Shown piece after piece: positions 44,501 through 57,904 of a stretch of 64,000 nucleotides of DNA; position 1 is the first letter of the stretch, and each line of letters starts with the position of its first letter. The DNA comes from Chlorella sorokiniana. Lineage: Eukaryota; Chlorophyta; Trebouxiophyceae; Chlorellales; Chlorellaceae. The notes under the pieces were generated by a model that saw only the letters and a program-made list of their open reading frames with translations, was not told where the DNA came from and made no database searches. The position numbers were made by a program, and so were the translations under genes. The stretch covers positions 2,170,001-2,234,000 of the forward strand of contig CP084608.1 in NCBI GenBank assembly GCA_025917655.1. The letters are read 5' to 3'.

Positions 44501-47500
44501 TTGCCTGAGCCGCGGTTTGCACGCTTTGCTTCTTCTGCCTCTCTGCAGGCCGGCCAGCTGGAGCAGCTGCTGCGGCAGGCTGAGCAGCGGGGACGGCGCC
44601 GCCGCCGCACTGGCGGCCGAGGCTCAGGCGGCTCGGGCAGCAGCTGCGCAGGTGCCTGCCGGTTTGCCCTTCCTGCGCCGGCTTTTGCAGTACTGATGGG
44701 TTGGCGGTTTGGTTGCTGCGGGCAGGGCATGCGGCAGCATGCTGTGGGTCCGCTGGTGATGCTGGAAGTGAGGCCCTGTTGATACCAGCTGTACCGCCTG
44801 TCCCTCTGCAGGCAGCACAGCAGCTGGCGACGGCCTCGGCCGACCGTGACGCAGCACAGCAGCGCGCCGCCCTGCTCGATGCCCAGCTGGCGGCGCTGCA
44901 GGCGGCGGCGGCGGCGGGCGGGGACGGCGACGGCGCGTCTGCCGCTCTGGCCGCGCAGCTGGAGGCGGCGCGGGCGGCGACAGTGGAGGCCAGCCAGCTG
45001 GCCGCGGAAGCTGCCCGGCAGCTGGAGGCCTCCGCCAACGAGCGCGAACAGCTGGAACGCCGGGTGGCCGAGCTGGAGGCGGCGGCAGCGGCCGCGGCCG
45101 CCGACGGCGGCGCCACGGCCGCGGCGCTGCAGGGCCGGCTGGAGGAGGCTCAGCGGGAGCGGCTGGCCGCTGAGCAGCGTGCATCCGACCTGCAGGCGGA
45201 CCTGCAGGGCACCAAGGCGGCGATGAAGGCGCAGCAGCAGCTGCTGGCCAAGCAGGCGGCTGAGCTGTCGGCTGAGCTGGCAGAGGCCAAGGCCACCGCC
45301 GCACAGGTGCGGCTGCGGGGCTGGTGCCAAGCTGCCCACGCTGCTGTTGAAGCTGTTCCGTTCTGGCGGCAGTCTGGCGCTCTCTCCTGCATCGCCAGCT
45401 GCATTGCGGCATGGCTGCTGCTTGTGCATTTTCGCTGCACGAGGCCTCCTGCCGCTGCTCATGCCGCCTGCTCTGCACACTGCAGCCCTTTTGCACCCTT
45501 CCACACCTCAGCAACCTTGATTATGCCCAGCCACCACAGCAACACACAACAACACACACCCGCACACACCATCACCCTCACCCCCACGCCCACCCCCCGC
45601 CGCAGGTGGTGCACCTGGAGGCTGAGCTGGCGGCCGCCGTGGAGGAGCAGCTGGCGCTGCAGCGCCGCTCCTCGGACCTGGAGGCGGCCCTGGAGCGCAG
45701 CGGCGCATCACGGAACAGGAGCGGGGGAGCTGTCGGGCGAAGCGGCGGCGCTGGCCACGCAGCTGCGCGACGCGCGGGCTGCTGCGGCAGAGGTGGGGAG
45801 GGTGGGGTGGTGGGCAGCCTTGCCCGCCCTTGCTGGACAGCCTCTCCCGGTGTCGAAAGGGCAGGGCGGGAGCTGGGAAATTCTGCGCTGCGTGCAACCT
45901 CTGCAGTTGTCCTGCGTCACCCTGCATCCCTGGCTCTGTTTTCGTTTTGTTGTGCTGCCTTCCTCACTGCTCCTTTGTATCCGCCATGCTGCCCCCTTTC
46001 CGTTTTGCTTTAGGCTGCAAGAAGGCAGGAGCAGCAGCTCGGGGCCGCGGCGTCTGAGCAGGCGGCGCTGGAGCGACGGGTGGGCCAGCTGGAGGCTGAG
46101 CTGGAGGCGGCGCGGCGCCACGCGGCCCAGGAGCACCGCCAGCTGTCGGACCAGGCCGGCGCCATGGTGGCGGAGCTGCAGGCGGCCAAGGCGGCGGCGA
46201 CACGGGTGAACGCCGCCTGCGTTTGAGCTTTGCGGCCCCTGCCTTGCTTGGAGATGACTGCTGGATTAATGTGGCGCCGTCTGGGTTATTCTTGTCTGCT
46301 GCGACTGTTCTCCTGAGATTGCGGGGCTTTGTGGCCTGGGCCGGCGGCCGATCCATAGCAGCACACTGTGCTTTGGGATCCAGCCAGCTGTGATCACAGC
46401 TTCCCAGTGCCGGAGTGTTGAAGCTCTGCCGCTCCCTCCTTCCTCACTGTCGCCCCCGCAGGCTGGCCAGCTGGAGCAGCAGCTGGCCGCTGAGCTGGCA
46501 GAGCGGCAGCGTGCGCAGCAGCGCGGCGCCGACCTGCAGCGGGAGCTGGAGGCTGCGAGGGCGGCGGAGCAGCAGCAGCGCGACTCCCTGGGCGGCAAGG
46601 TGGCCACGCTGGAGTGGCAGCTGCAGGAGGCGTGCGCGCAGGCGGCCCAGGCACGCGTGGGAGCCGGGTGCTGCATTCCTTTCCTTTCTGTATGGCTGAA
46701 CAAGCAGGCAGCTGAGAGGGCTTCCACCCACCGTCAGTCCTCCGCTGGTTATCTCCCACTTTCTCCCTTTCTGCGTTGACAGAAAGCAGAAAGCAGAGAT
46801 TGCGGTCAGGTGCTCGTAGCCCCCTGCCAGGTGCCACGTACGGGTGCTGATTCACCACCATCTGTGACCACTTCCTCCCTCTGCAGGCCGGGCAGCTGGA
46901 GCAGCAGCTGGCTGCAGCAGGACGGAGCGCGGCGAGCTGGCGGCCCGCTCCGCGGAGCTGGAGCGCCAGCTGGCGGCGGCCGGGTCTGCGGCGCAGCAGG
47001 CGCAGCAGGCGGCGGCCGGCGCCGAGGAGCGCGCCGCCGCGCTGGCGGCGCAGCTGCAGCAGGCGCAGGCAGAGGCAGCTCGTGTGTCTCAGCTTGAGTC
47101 TCAGCTGCGCAGTACGGCGGCGGAGCAGGCAGGGCAGCAGCAGCGGGTGCAGGAGCTGGAGGCTGAGCTGGTGGCAGCGCGCGCAGCGGAGCAGTCGACG
47201 GAGGAGCAGCGCCGCCGCGCCGCGGACCGCGCCGCTGAGCTGGAAGCTGAGCTGGCGGCGGCGCGCTCTGCCGCCGCCCAGCGCGCCGCCGAGCTGGAGG
47301 GGCAGCTGGAGCAGGCGCGGCGCTCGCAGACGGCCACGCAGGGCGAGCGGCAGCAGGCGCAGGAGCGCTCCGCCGCCGTCGAGCGCGAGCTGCAGGCCGC
47401 GCGGGCCGCCGCCGCTGAGCTGGAGCGGGAGCTGGAGGCGGCGCGGCGCGACGAGTCTGCCATGGCCGCCGAGCGCGCTGAGCTGGCTGGACGGGTTGCG

Positions 47501-50500
47501 CAGCTGGAGCCAGAGCTGCAGCGGGCCCTGCAGCAGGCGGCGCAGGTGTGTTGGCGCCTGTTTGAGCTGCCTTCTGAGGCGGCAGCACAGCCAGCAGCAC
47601 GCTCCCGCCATTGCTTGCGTCACGAGTGCAAGCGGGGCATATACACGCCCTGCATGTTGCTGCCGCGGACTGTCTGCCTGCTCTGGGTCCTGCTCATCAG
47701 CTTTCCCTTGCTTTTCATTTTGCTTCGCTTCTCCTCTCACCCATCACGCGGCGCAGGTGTCGCCCCTGCAGCAGCAGCTGGCGGCCGCCGCCGACGAGCG
47801 GCAGCGTGCGCAGCAGCGCGCCGCCGACCTGCAGCGGGAGCTGGAGGCTGCGCGGGCGGCGGCGGAGCAGGAGCGGGCGCGGCTGGGCGGCGACGCGGCG
47901 GCGCTGGGCTCGCAGCTGGATGAGGCGCTGGGCAACGCCGCCAGGGTGCGCTTTTTCCTTATACATCTGGACACTTCTGCCGCTGCTCGACGTCTGCCTC
48001 AATTTCATCCTTCATTTTTCTTCCTTCAGTCTTCATGCCAGCTCATCCAGTCTGCCTGCATGCCTTGCCTCCACTTGTTGCAGCTGGAGCAGCAGCTGGC
48101 GGCGGCCGGGCAGGATCGCGCTCGCTGGGAGGAGAGGGCGTCCGAGCTGCAGCGGGAGCTGGAGGCTGCGCGGGCGGCGGCGCGGCAAGAGCAGGAGCGG
48201 CTGGAGGGCCGTGCCGCCCAGCTGGCGGGCGAGCTGGAAGCCGCGCGGGCGGCTGCCGCGCAGGTGCCGCCGCTTCAGGATCGGCTGGCGGCGGCGGGGA
48301 GGAGCGACGGCGCCTGGAGGCGCGTGCTGCCGAGCTGGAGGGGCAGCTGGGGTCGGTGCGCGCCGCCGCGGAGTCGGAGCAGGCGCGGCTGGGCGGCGAG
48401 CTGGCTGCGCTTCGGACCCAGCTGGAGCAGGCGCGAGCCGAGGCCGCCCGGGTGAGCCCCTGTCCCTGCGGCGCTGAAACCCTTGCTGCGCTGCTCTCCT
48501 GAGGAAATGGAGCCTCACGTGTTTGCCGCGCTACTGGGGTCCACCCCCTGCCTGCCTGCTCTGCCTGCTCTGCCTGCCCTGCCTGGTGTGCATCCAGGGG
48601 AGCAGGCCAGGCATGGCCGGCCCGCACGCAACACGCGTGCCGTGCGCCGGTGTCGCGTGCGTGCTGAGGCTCGCCTTTGGATGACTTTTTTTTTTTTTTT
48701 GCTTGCTTGCTCGCTTCGCTGCCACGCAGGCACAGGAGCTGGAGAGGCAGCTGGCCGCGGCAGGCCAGGAGCGCAGCAGGCTGCAGGAACGTGCTGCCGA
48801 GGTGGAGGCGGCACTCGAGGCGGCTCGGGCCGCCAGCGCGGAAGAGCAGGCGCAGACTGCCGGCGCAGTCGCGGCGCTGGCCGAGCAGCTGGCAGCGGCA
48901 CAGTCGGGCGCCGCCGCCGCGTCGTCGCAGGCGGCGGCGGTTCGTTCTCGGTCGGGGCTGCTGGAGCAGGCGTGGCAGTCGGCCGTGAAGGTGGGCAGCT
49001 GCTTTAGGGCAGCTGCCGGGAAGCTGCCATGGCCCACAGTCCTGTTGGCTCCCGGGCATCAGCTGGCATCAGCCGATACGTGCTCAAAGCGGAGGAGCAG
49101 CTCTTTGTGTCCAGAGTTGTGGCTCAGCTTTCGCGGGGCCAGGCCGCGCCTGGGGAGCCTGAGCCCGACTGATTTCGCCCCGCGCCTCCCACCCTCCTCA
49201 CACAGGAGTACAAGCAACTGCAGAGCATGTTGGATGGTGGTCAGAAGCTGCGGTACCAGCTGGACCGTGCCCAGCAGGAGGCCACCGGCCTGGCAGAGAG
49301 GCTGGACGAGGCGCGGGCCGCCTCTGCCAGGGTACGTCTGCCCGCCTTCTGCTATGCCGCTGCCTGCCGTCGGTTGTTGCCGCTGCACTGGTCGGGCCAA
49401 GGGCGGCAGTTGGGCTGCCCTCGGCCGCCTGTCGCCCGGTCCCGAGCCACTGCCGCCAGGGCCTTGCAGCAGCCTGCTGTCCGCCTGTGCCGAGCGGCTG
49501 GCCTGCGCTGTCGCCGCGGCTGCCGCATCCAACGCAGGTGGGTTCCCTGGAGCAGCAGCTGGGGCAGGCGACGGGCGAGCGGCAGCGCGCGGAGCAGCGC
49601 CAGGCGGAGCTGGAAGCAGAGGTGGGTGGCGGGCGGGAAGGGCCCCAGAGGCTTTGCGGCGGCGCCTTCCAGCACTTGTTCTGCCTGCCAACTGCCGGCC
49701 TGCCATTTCAAGAACTTTCCACTCCTTTCAGCATGCAGCGCTTACAGCGTCGCATTCAAGGCGTTTTAAACTTTGATGTGTGATGTATGTGCTGTTTTTG
49801 GCCCGTATCCCTGGCCGCAGGTCGCCCGCATCCAGTCCCAGCTGGCCGCGGCAGAGGAGGAGCGGCAGCGGTCGCGCCAGCGCAGCGCTGAGCTGGAGGC
49901 TGAGCTGGAAGGTGTGCGGGCTGCCTGGCTGGCGGAGCAGGCCCAGCTGGACGGCCGCGCGTCCAGCCTGGCGGCGGAGCTGGAGGCGGCGCGGGCGGCG
50001 GCTGCGCAGCGCGCCACCGAGCTTGAACGGGAGCTGGAGGCCGCGCGGCGGGCGGCTGCCGAGGAGCGGCAGTCGTTGGAGGGGCGGGTTGCTGCGCTGG
50101 GGGCTGAGCTGGAGCAGGCCCGGGCTCAGGGCGAGCAGCGCGTCGCCGAGCTGGAGGCTGAGCTGGCGGCGGCGCGCTCCGCAGGGGGCCAGCGCGAGGG
50201 CGAGCTGGCGGCGGCGCTGGCGGCGGCGCGCGAGGGCGAGGAGCGCGCGCGTGGCGAGCTTCTGCAGCTGGAGGGCGCGCCGCCGCTCTGGCCATCGAAC
50301 TGGAGCAAGCTCAGTCGGCTGCGGCGGCGCGCGCCGAGGAGCTGGAGCGTGCAGCGGAGCAGGCTCGTGCTTCTGGGGGCCAGCGTGGCGCTGAGCTGGA
50401 GGCTGAGCTGGCGGCGGCACGGGCGGCGGCGGAGCAGGAGCAGGAGCGGCTGAGGGGCGAGGCGGCGGCGCTGCAGCGGCAGCTGGAGGACGCGCGGGCG

Positions 50501-53500
50501 GCGGCGGGCTACTCCGCCGACCTGGAGTTCCAGCTGCAGCAGCTGTTGCAGGGCCAGGCGGCGGCGGAGGAGGCGCGGCAGGCGCTTGAGGCACGCGCCG
50601 TGGCCCTGGCTGCTGAGCTGGAGGCGGCGAGGGCGGGCAGCAGCAGCCAGCAGGGCGAGCTGGAGCGGGAGCTGCAGCAGCTGCGGGCGTCGGAGTGGCA
50701 GGCTCACGCCGAGCGGCAGCAGCTGGCGGAGCAGGCCTCGCAGCTGTCGTCCGAGCTCGAGGCTGCCCGCGCCGCCGCCTCCCAGAAAGCCACCGAGCTG
50801 CAAGCCCAGCTGCACGCGGCCCGCTCCGCGGAGCAAGCTGCGCGGCAGGAGGGCGCCGCGGCCGCCAGCCGCGCCTCAGACCTCGAGGCTCAGCTGGCAG
50901 AGGCGCAGGCGGCGGCGCAGCGCCGGGCAGGCGAGCTGGAGGCGGAGCTGGAGGCTGCGCGGGCGGCGGCGCGGCAGGAGCAGGGGCGGCTGGAGGGCCG
51001 GATTGCCGAGCTCACCGCCGAGCTGAAGGCGGTGCGCAAGGAAGCGAACAAGGTGCGCTGCTGTGCGCTGCTGTGTGCACTCTTCCGTGGTGCAGCTGTG
51101 CAGGGCCAGGCTCACGTCTGTGTGGAATGGGTGGGTGCAGAGGGAGGCACTGCCGGGGCTAGGTGTGCCCAGAGGCAACGACCCGCCCCCAGCCATGTGG
51201 CTGCCCCTCCCGCAAGGTGTCCCCACACCTCCCTCTCCCTTCACACCTTCCCCCCCAACCCCCTGCATCGCCTCCCCCACCCCCTCCCCCTCCCCTCCCT
51301 ATACACACACGCTCTTCTCAACCCCCCCCACACACACACACACCTCCTGCCTCAGACCTTCAACAAGGAGGACCAGCTGTCGCGTGCGGTGGCAGAGCGG
51401 GCGGTGCACCGCGAGCGCGCCGCCGAGCTGGAGGCGGAGCTGGAGGCGGCCCGCTTCAGCGCCGACCAGGACCGCCAGCAGTACGAGATCCGCGTGGCGG
51501 CGCTGGCGACGGAGGTGGAGGCAGCGCAGGCGGCCGTCGTGCGGGTGAGGCCCAGAAAGAAAGAAAGAATTACGCCCGTGGGCGTGGGTTGAAGGCGCCG
51601 TGGGCTCAAGTGCCCTCAGCGCCTGTGGGCATCACGGCCCGGAACCGTCGTCCTTGCATGCCTGCATTGTTTAGTTGTGATGTAGTCTGGGAATGGTTGT
51701 GTTAGGCAGGCCGCTTACCTTCCCCTGCATCCCATCAGCCCTGCATGGTCAGCGGCGCGATGGCCCTGGGGAAGCCCAGCAGGCTCGTGGGCAGCTCACA
51801 CCTGCCGCATGCACCGCCTGCCGCCGCCCACCACTCGTCCCTGACCCCGTCACTTCATGCTGTCATGCGCTGCAGGCTGAGTACCTTGAAACCCAGATCG
51901 CAGCGGCGGCCGAGGAGAGCGCAGGGTGGCAGCAGCGAGCGGCCGAGCTGGAAAGCGCACTGCAGTCGCTGCAGTGGGCCGCCGCGCAGGAGCAGCAGCA
52001 GCTGGTTGACCAGACGTCCGCCATTGTGCGGCAGCTGGAGGAGGCGCAGGAGGCGGCGGCGGCGGTGCCCCAGCTGAGAGCTGAGCTGGCGGCGGCGGGT
52101 GAGGAGGCCGCACGGCTGGCGGCCGCCGCGGAGCAGGCTGATGCGAGGGTGGCGGCGGCGCGGGCCGAGGCCGAGCGGGAAGCCATGGGGCAGCTGGCGG
52201 ACCTGGCTGGGCAGCTGGAGGACGCTCGGGCGGCTGCGGCCCAGGTGGGAGGGCTGGGTGCAGTGTCGATGCTGGCTTGAGTTCGCCCTTTGGCGTCTGC
52301 CTAGCCTATGTGCGGCGCTCTGCAGACTTTCGGGCTGGTTTGAAAACGGGGCGGGGAAGGGGTGCGACGGCTTGTCGCACGGAAAGCCCAGTCTGCTGCC
52401 TGCTGGCTCCTCCATCTAAGCCGTGTGTTCGCCTGGAAGCTCCACCAGCCTGCCTGGACCGCCTGCCCCCGCAGCTGACCCAGGTGCAAGAGGAGCAGCG
52501 GCGGCTGGAGCAGCATGCTGCGCAGCTGGAGTGGGAGCTTGAGGCGGTGCGGCGCGGGGACGGCGGCAGCGCCAGCGCGGCCGCCGCCGAGCAGGACGCC
52601 CGGCTGGACGCCGCTCTGAGGGAGGCGCGTGCCGCCTTGGACCATGCGGCGCACCTGGAGCAGCAGCTGGCGGCGGGGGGGAGGAGCGGCGGCGGGTGGA
52701 GGCTCGCTCCGCTGAGCTGGAGGCTGAGCTGGCGGCGGTGCGCTCCCAGGCCCAGCAGGAGCTTGCTGACGAGGTGGCCAACCTGTCCTCCAGGCTGGAG
52801 GAGGCGCGATCCAGCGCTGCAGAGGCAAGCAAGGGCTCCCAGCGGTCCGCTGCGTGTGGCGGTGCTGTGGGGACGGCAGCCTGGGTCCACCTCTCCCTCC
52901 GCCTATCCCACGCCCCTTTCTTGCTGATAGTGCCACTCTCCAGCCACGCCCACCCCCAGGCTGACCACCAAAGCCCACCTGCCGACCTCTTTTATGCCCG
53001 CCCGCCCCCCCCCGGCCCCCCAACCGTCACCTTCTCTGCCGCCTCCCTCCTCACCTGCAGGCCGCCCATTTTGAGGCACAGCTGCGCGTCGCGCTGGACG
53101 AACGCGACCGCCAGCAGCAGCGTGCTGCTGAGCTGGCAGCCGACCTGGAGCTCGCGCGGCACGAGGCGCAGGAGCGGGAGCGGCAGCTGCAGGCTGCTAT
53201 GCGGGAGGCAGAGCAGCGGGCGGCAGACACGGTGCGACTGCGTGTGTGTGTGTGTGTGGTGGTGGTGGTGTGTGTGTGTGTGTGTGTGGGGGGCTTGAAA
53301 GCGCGCTGTATGGCAACAAGCTGGACGCAACGGTCCCTGCTTCTGTGGCCCCATGTCTCGCTGCTGATAGCACACAACCCTTCAACTGCACAGACCGCCG
53401 CGCTGGACTCACAGCTGGCGGCAGTGAACGACGAGCGGGAGCGGCTGGCGCGTCGTTCCGCCGAGCTGGAGGCCGAGCTGGACGCCGCGCTGGGCGAGGC

Positions 53501-55260
53501 TCAGCGCGCGCAGCAGGCACAGCGTGACGTTGAGGGCCAAGCCTACGACCTGGCCACACGGCTGGAGGAGGCGCAGCGAGAGGCGGCTGCGGCGGCGCAG
53601 GCGGCGGAAGCGGCACAGGCGCGCGTGGGCGAGCTGGAGCGAGCGTTTGCGACGGCCTCCGAGGTGGGTGGTCCGGCCTCTGGTGGCCCGATGGCGCAGC
53701 CAAGGGGGTGCTGGGGGTATCATGCGGCATCACTGGAGACCACAAGGGATCCCGGTGGGGTTGTAGGTGGCAATGCAAGCGCTTTTGCTCTTTATTCTAT
53801 GGTGTGAAGCTGGTTGCCCAAAGCAGACCCCCTCGGCCCCCACCCCACCACCACCCCGCGCTGCCCCTGCAGGACTCGGCTGCACTGCAAGGCGCGCTGG
53901 AGCAGCAGCGGCGCCTGACGGACGCGCTTGCGGCGGCAGAGGCAGAGGCTGCGGGCCTGGCTGCGCAGCTGGAGCAGGCGCGGGCGGCTGCTCACGCCGC
54001 CGGCGGGCTCGAGGAGCAGCTGGCGGCGGCGCTGGAGGAGCAGGGGCGGCTGGCTGGGAGGGCGGCTGAGCTGGAGGGAGAGGCGAGTTCTCGGGGAAAA
54101 GCAACGAGTGTTGTGCGGGCGGGCGTCTTTGTATCCACAGAGTCTTTGTGTCCGGGTTGTGTTCCCACCACAACCCCACTCATCCTCACTCTCTGCTTGC
54201 CCTCCTACGCCCCTCCCTCCCTCTCTGGAGCGCAGCTGGACCAAGTGCGGCAGTCTGCGGCGCAGGAGCAGCACTCGCTGGAGGACACCGCCTACGCACT
54301 GGCCACTGAGCTGGACGGCGTGCAGCGGCGCTGGGAGGCGGTGCAGGCGCGCTCCGCCGAGCTGGAGGCTGAGCTGGAGGCGGTACGGCGCGAGGCGGCG
54401 CAGGAACATGACCAGCTGGAGGCGCAGACCGCCGCCATGGTGGCGGAGCTGCAGGCGGCCAAGGCGGCGGCGGCGCAGGTGGGCGTTCGAGTCGTGCAGA
54501 TGGGCTGCTGGGGGGGGCATGTTTCGGGACGTGTGCATGCACGCTGCTGCTGCCCGATGGCTGCTTCCGGCTCGTCGTGCGGCTCGTCTTGCGGCACAGC
54601 ACAGCACCCCGCATCTACGCCGCCATGACCACTCGCCCTGATCCTGTGGCCTGGTCTGTTGCCGCCTCGCTGCAGGCTCAGCAGGCGCAGCAGGAGCTGG
54701 AGACCGCGGCGGGCGAGCGCCAGCTGCTGCAGCAGCGCCAGGCCGAGCTGGAGGCTGAGCTGGCGGCGGCGCGGACGGCCGCGGAGCAGGAGCGGCAGCG
54801 GCTGCAGCAGGAGAGGGAGCAGATGGAGGCGGCCCTCGAGGCGGCGCGGGCCAGCCAGCGGTCTGACGGCCACGAGTGGGAGGCGCGGCTGCAGCAGGCG
54901 CAGCAGGAGGCGCGGGAGCGGCAGCAGCAGGACCGGGCCGCCGACGAGGCTGCCGCCCGGGCAGGCAAGCGCTGCCGGCTGGCCCTCGCTGCCAGCGTGC
55001 GCCGCGCATGAGCGGCAATCTGCTGTCAAACTTCCGCTGTCTGTCCGTGGCGTGATCCTCTTTCCAACCTCGCGGCGCAAGCCACACCCCACTTCCTCAC
55101 ACCCCACACCCCAACCCATGTCTTGCCTTGCTCCACCTGTCACGCAGGTTTCGGAGCTCAGAGCCCAGCTGCAGTCCCTCTCCGCCGAGCGCGAAGACCT
55201 GGCGGCACGCCTGGCAGCTGCGCGCAGGCGACCGCCGCGGCGTCGCAGCCGCCCGGCACG

Positions 55261-55300
<40 letters not shown>

Positions 55301-57904
55301 CGCTGTGCCGGCGCAGCGGGGGGGGCGTATGGCGGCTACGAGGAGGGCGCCATGAGCGAGGAGGAGGAGTATGGGGCCGAGATGGAGCTGGCTGCCTATG
55401 AGATGGCCACCAGATTAGAAGAGGTGGAGCAGCAGGCGGTGGAGGCGCTGGAGCAGCTGGAGGCAGCGCAGCGCGCGCAGCAGGAGGAGCAGGTGAGGAC
55501 GGCCTGGCGTTTTCTTGTTGTTGGGGGCGTCCAGGGGGCGCAGGGGTCGTGGTGTGGGCCGCCATGCGTGCCTTGGTCCTTGTGCACAGCTGTCAGACGC
55601 GCAGCTGTTGGGTGTCTGTGCCAGCTATGGAAGAAACAGAGGCTGATGCTAGCCGTCTAGCCCGATCCCGGTTGAACGCTGCTCGCGCCCCTCGCCACTT
55701 TCTCCCGAGCAGGAGCGGCGGCTGGCGGCGGAGGCGGAGCTGGATGCCGCCGACCGCCAGATAGAGCAGCTGACGCTGGAGCTCATCACCTCGCACGTGA
55801 GGCGCAGCGCTGCTGCCGGGCGAGCGCGGCGTGCACGCTGAGCTGGCTGAGCAGCTCTGCAAACCGTGGAAGCAGCAGTGGTTGGGCTCGAGGCCGCGCG
55901 GGGTGGGCTCGGCCCCATCTGGCAGGGGCCCTTTGCGCACCTCTCCCTCTCTGTTCACCTGGCAACCAGTGCCTGCTCACACCCCACCTTCACCCTCCAC
56001 CCCTCCCCCCACCCCCGCCTTCCCTCTGCCAGAACGCCGCCGACAGCCTGCTGGGCGAGCTGCAGCGGGACCTGGAGCAGGCGCAGCGGGACGCCAGCGA
56101 GGCGGGCAGGCGCGAGGAGTCGGTGCTGGCGCGGCTCAACCAGGCAGCTGAGGTGGGGCCCGAGTGTGCATGCGGGTGCACTGGCGTGTGTGTGTGTGTG
56201 CGCGGAGGGTGACAGGGCAGCAGCACATAGTGCGGTGCCTGTGGTGTGCGTTATGCCGGCTTGCGATGGCCTGTGCTGCTCCTTTTCGGCATTGTACGGC
56301 ACATGCGTGCCCGAACAGCAACGCGCATTTCAATCTGGGAAGGGTTGCACAGGCGCACTCCCAAGGCATAAGCAGCCCTCTGCCGCCAGTGCATTATGCG
56401 GCGCTGCAGAGTGAGCCGGCTCAGCCCGTGCCTTCCCCTCCTGCCCTCATCTCCCTGCAGGAGGCGGCAGCGCTACACCTGCGCCAGATCGAGGTGATCG
56501 AAGAGGAAGCGGCGCAGATGGAGGCCGCCACGACGGTGGATGAGGTGGGTGGGGTGGATGCAACCCTGCTCCCCTTGAAAGTGGCGGCGAGTATGGCACA
56601 CATGGCGGCCCCTATGCTCTGGGCCATGTGTCTGGCTGAGCCTAGGAGGGGGAAGTCGGGGCGAGAGTTCGGGGCAATGAGAGGCCCGCCTGCTTCCAGC
56701 ATTGCACAATGCAACCGGGGGGTTGTTATGCAGCCTGGGCTTGGGCATTGCGAGCAAAAGCGTATCCTTTACATGCGCCGCGCTCCTTCCCCTCGGTTCC
56801 TGCTGCAGCTGCACGCCGCGCGGCAGGCGGGCCAGCGCGCGGCGGCAGCGGCTGGCCTCCCAGGCTCAGGACCTGGCTGCCCGGCTGGAGGAGGTGCAGA
56901 AGGAGGCGGGTGCTGCCCGCGCGCAGTCGGCCGCCGCTCGCTCGCGCTCCGCGCTGCTGGAGAAGGCGGCGGCGGCGGCGCAGCGCGACTCCCGCCAGCT
57001 GCAGGCCGCGCTGGCGGAGCAGCGGGAGCTGGAGGCGCAGCTGAGCCGCTCTGCTGAGGAGGACGGTGCCAGCCTGGCGGGCCGGCTGGAAGAGGCGCAG
57101 GCGGCCGCCGCCGCCGCGCACTCCGCGGCAACCTCGGCGCGCTCCCGCGCCGCCGGCCTGGAGAAGGAATGGATGGCGGCGATGCGGGTGAGGGAGCCTG
57201 GCCTGCTGAGCGTGCACAGCGCGTGCTTTCAGTCCGCGGCGGCGGCGCCTGCAGCAGCCGCTGCCTCGGCCGCACTGTGGCGAGCCGCGCCCTGCTGACG
57301 TCAAGGGTCGGCAGCTGCCCTTCCGCCCCCACCCGGCTGTCACTGCTCCAACCAGCCCGTGCCTCCCCTTGGTTCCCACTCTGCGCGCAGGAAGCAAACC
57401 GACTGCTGGACGCGCGGCGCAGCCCGGATGGCACGCTTGTTCGAGCGCAGCAGTACAGCGCCGCAGGCGACCTGCGCACCTTGCTGGAGCGAGCGGCGAG
57501 CCTGGCGGGCGAGCTGGAGGCTGCGCGGCGCGAAGCCGCCGCGGCGCAGTCGGAAGCCGCCGACGCCGCACGCGCTCCGCTGCGCTGGAGCAGGCGTGGA
57601 CGGCGGCGCTGTGGCGGCAGGCCACTTGTGAGTGCGCCGGGCTGCTGCCGCCACTACACCCGCCAGAGACACAGCCTGTGTGGGGGAGTTGCACTAGTCT
57701 GCGGGGATTGAGTGCAACATGCTGGATCTGCTGCGGTCTGCTGCGCACGCACACCCATCACGTTGCCTTGTCTCCATCTCTGCTATGCAGAAATTCTCAC
57801 CAATAACTCCCCACAGCACGCGCCCAAGCCTCTTGGCGGCCGAGAAGAGACGTTGCAGCAGGGGCACAGGCTTTGACCCGTCTGCACAACCCACTTTTGA
57901 TTAG
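41561..57904 (+). CDS. giant modular coiled-coil protein with plastid-type presequence
   Basis: About 34 exons coding roughly 3,000 residues. Exon 1 (41561-41731) gives MPLAAALPLQRPGRCSTGLA, rich in Ser/Ala/Arg and poor in acids, like a plastid transit peptide; exon 2 opens RRPFRIVPVAQAD, then coiled coil begins. From there to the end nearly every exon codes 60-70-residue helical modules of the type ERQRAQQRAADLQRELEAAR or RSAELEAELAAARAAAEQE, with Leu/Ala heptads. Exons usually begin just after CAG and end CAG or GAG before GTG donors, all in phase 0 where checked. Larger exons include 46887-47545 and 49821-51052. GC donors occur at 52825 and 54083. Single missing bases near 42000, 42095 and 50275. 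No motor, kinase or transferase domain was seen. Possible analogues are plastid nucleoid/thylakoid filament proteins (MFP1-like) or centrosomal scaffolds; neither is shown. The last exon (57791-57904) is uncertain. Confidence 0.7.
48686..48700 (+). repeat. 15-base T run before an acceptor
   Basis: Uninterrupted T run 30 bases before the exon starting at 48730; it serves as the polypyrimidine tract and is a likely length-variable site. Confidence 0.8.
51302..51343. repeat. CA-rich microsatellite in coiled-coil gene intron
   Basis: ACACAC repeats broken by a C-run, just before the acceptor at 51355. Pyrimidine/A-rich simple repeats occupy the same position before several other acceptors of this gene (45540-45600, 55980-56030). 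Confidence 0.7.
53241..53289. repeat. TG microsatellite in coiled-coil gene intron
   Basis: Two GTGTGT runs split by a short GGTGGTGGT block, starting about ten bases after the donor at 53232. Confidence 0.9.

Noticed and set aside
44089-47740. Minus-strand frames of 450-470 codons opposite the coiled-coil gene
   Set aside because: GAG-CTG repeats read backwards as Leu/Gln/Ala repeats (LQLPLQLGGA-type), which explains the open frames; splice sites and heptads support only the plus strand.
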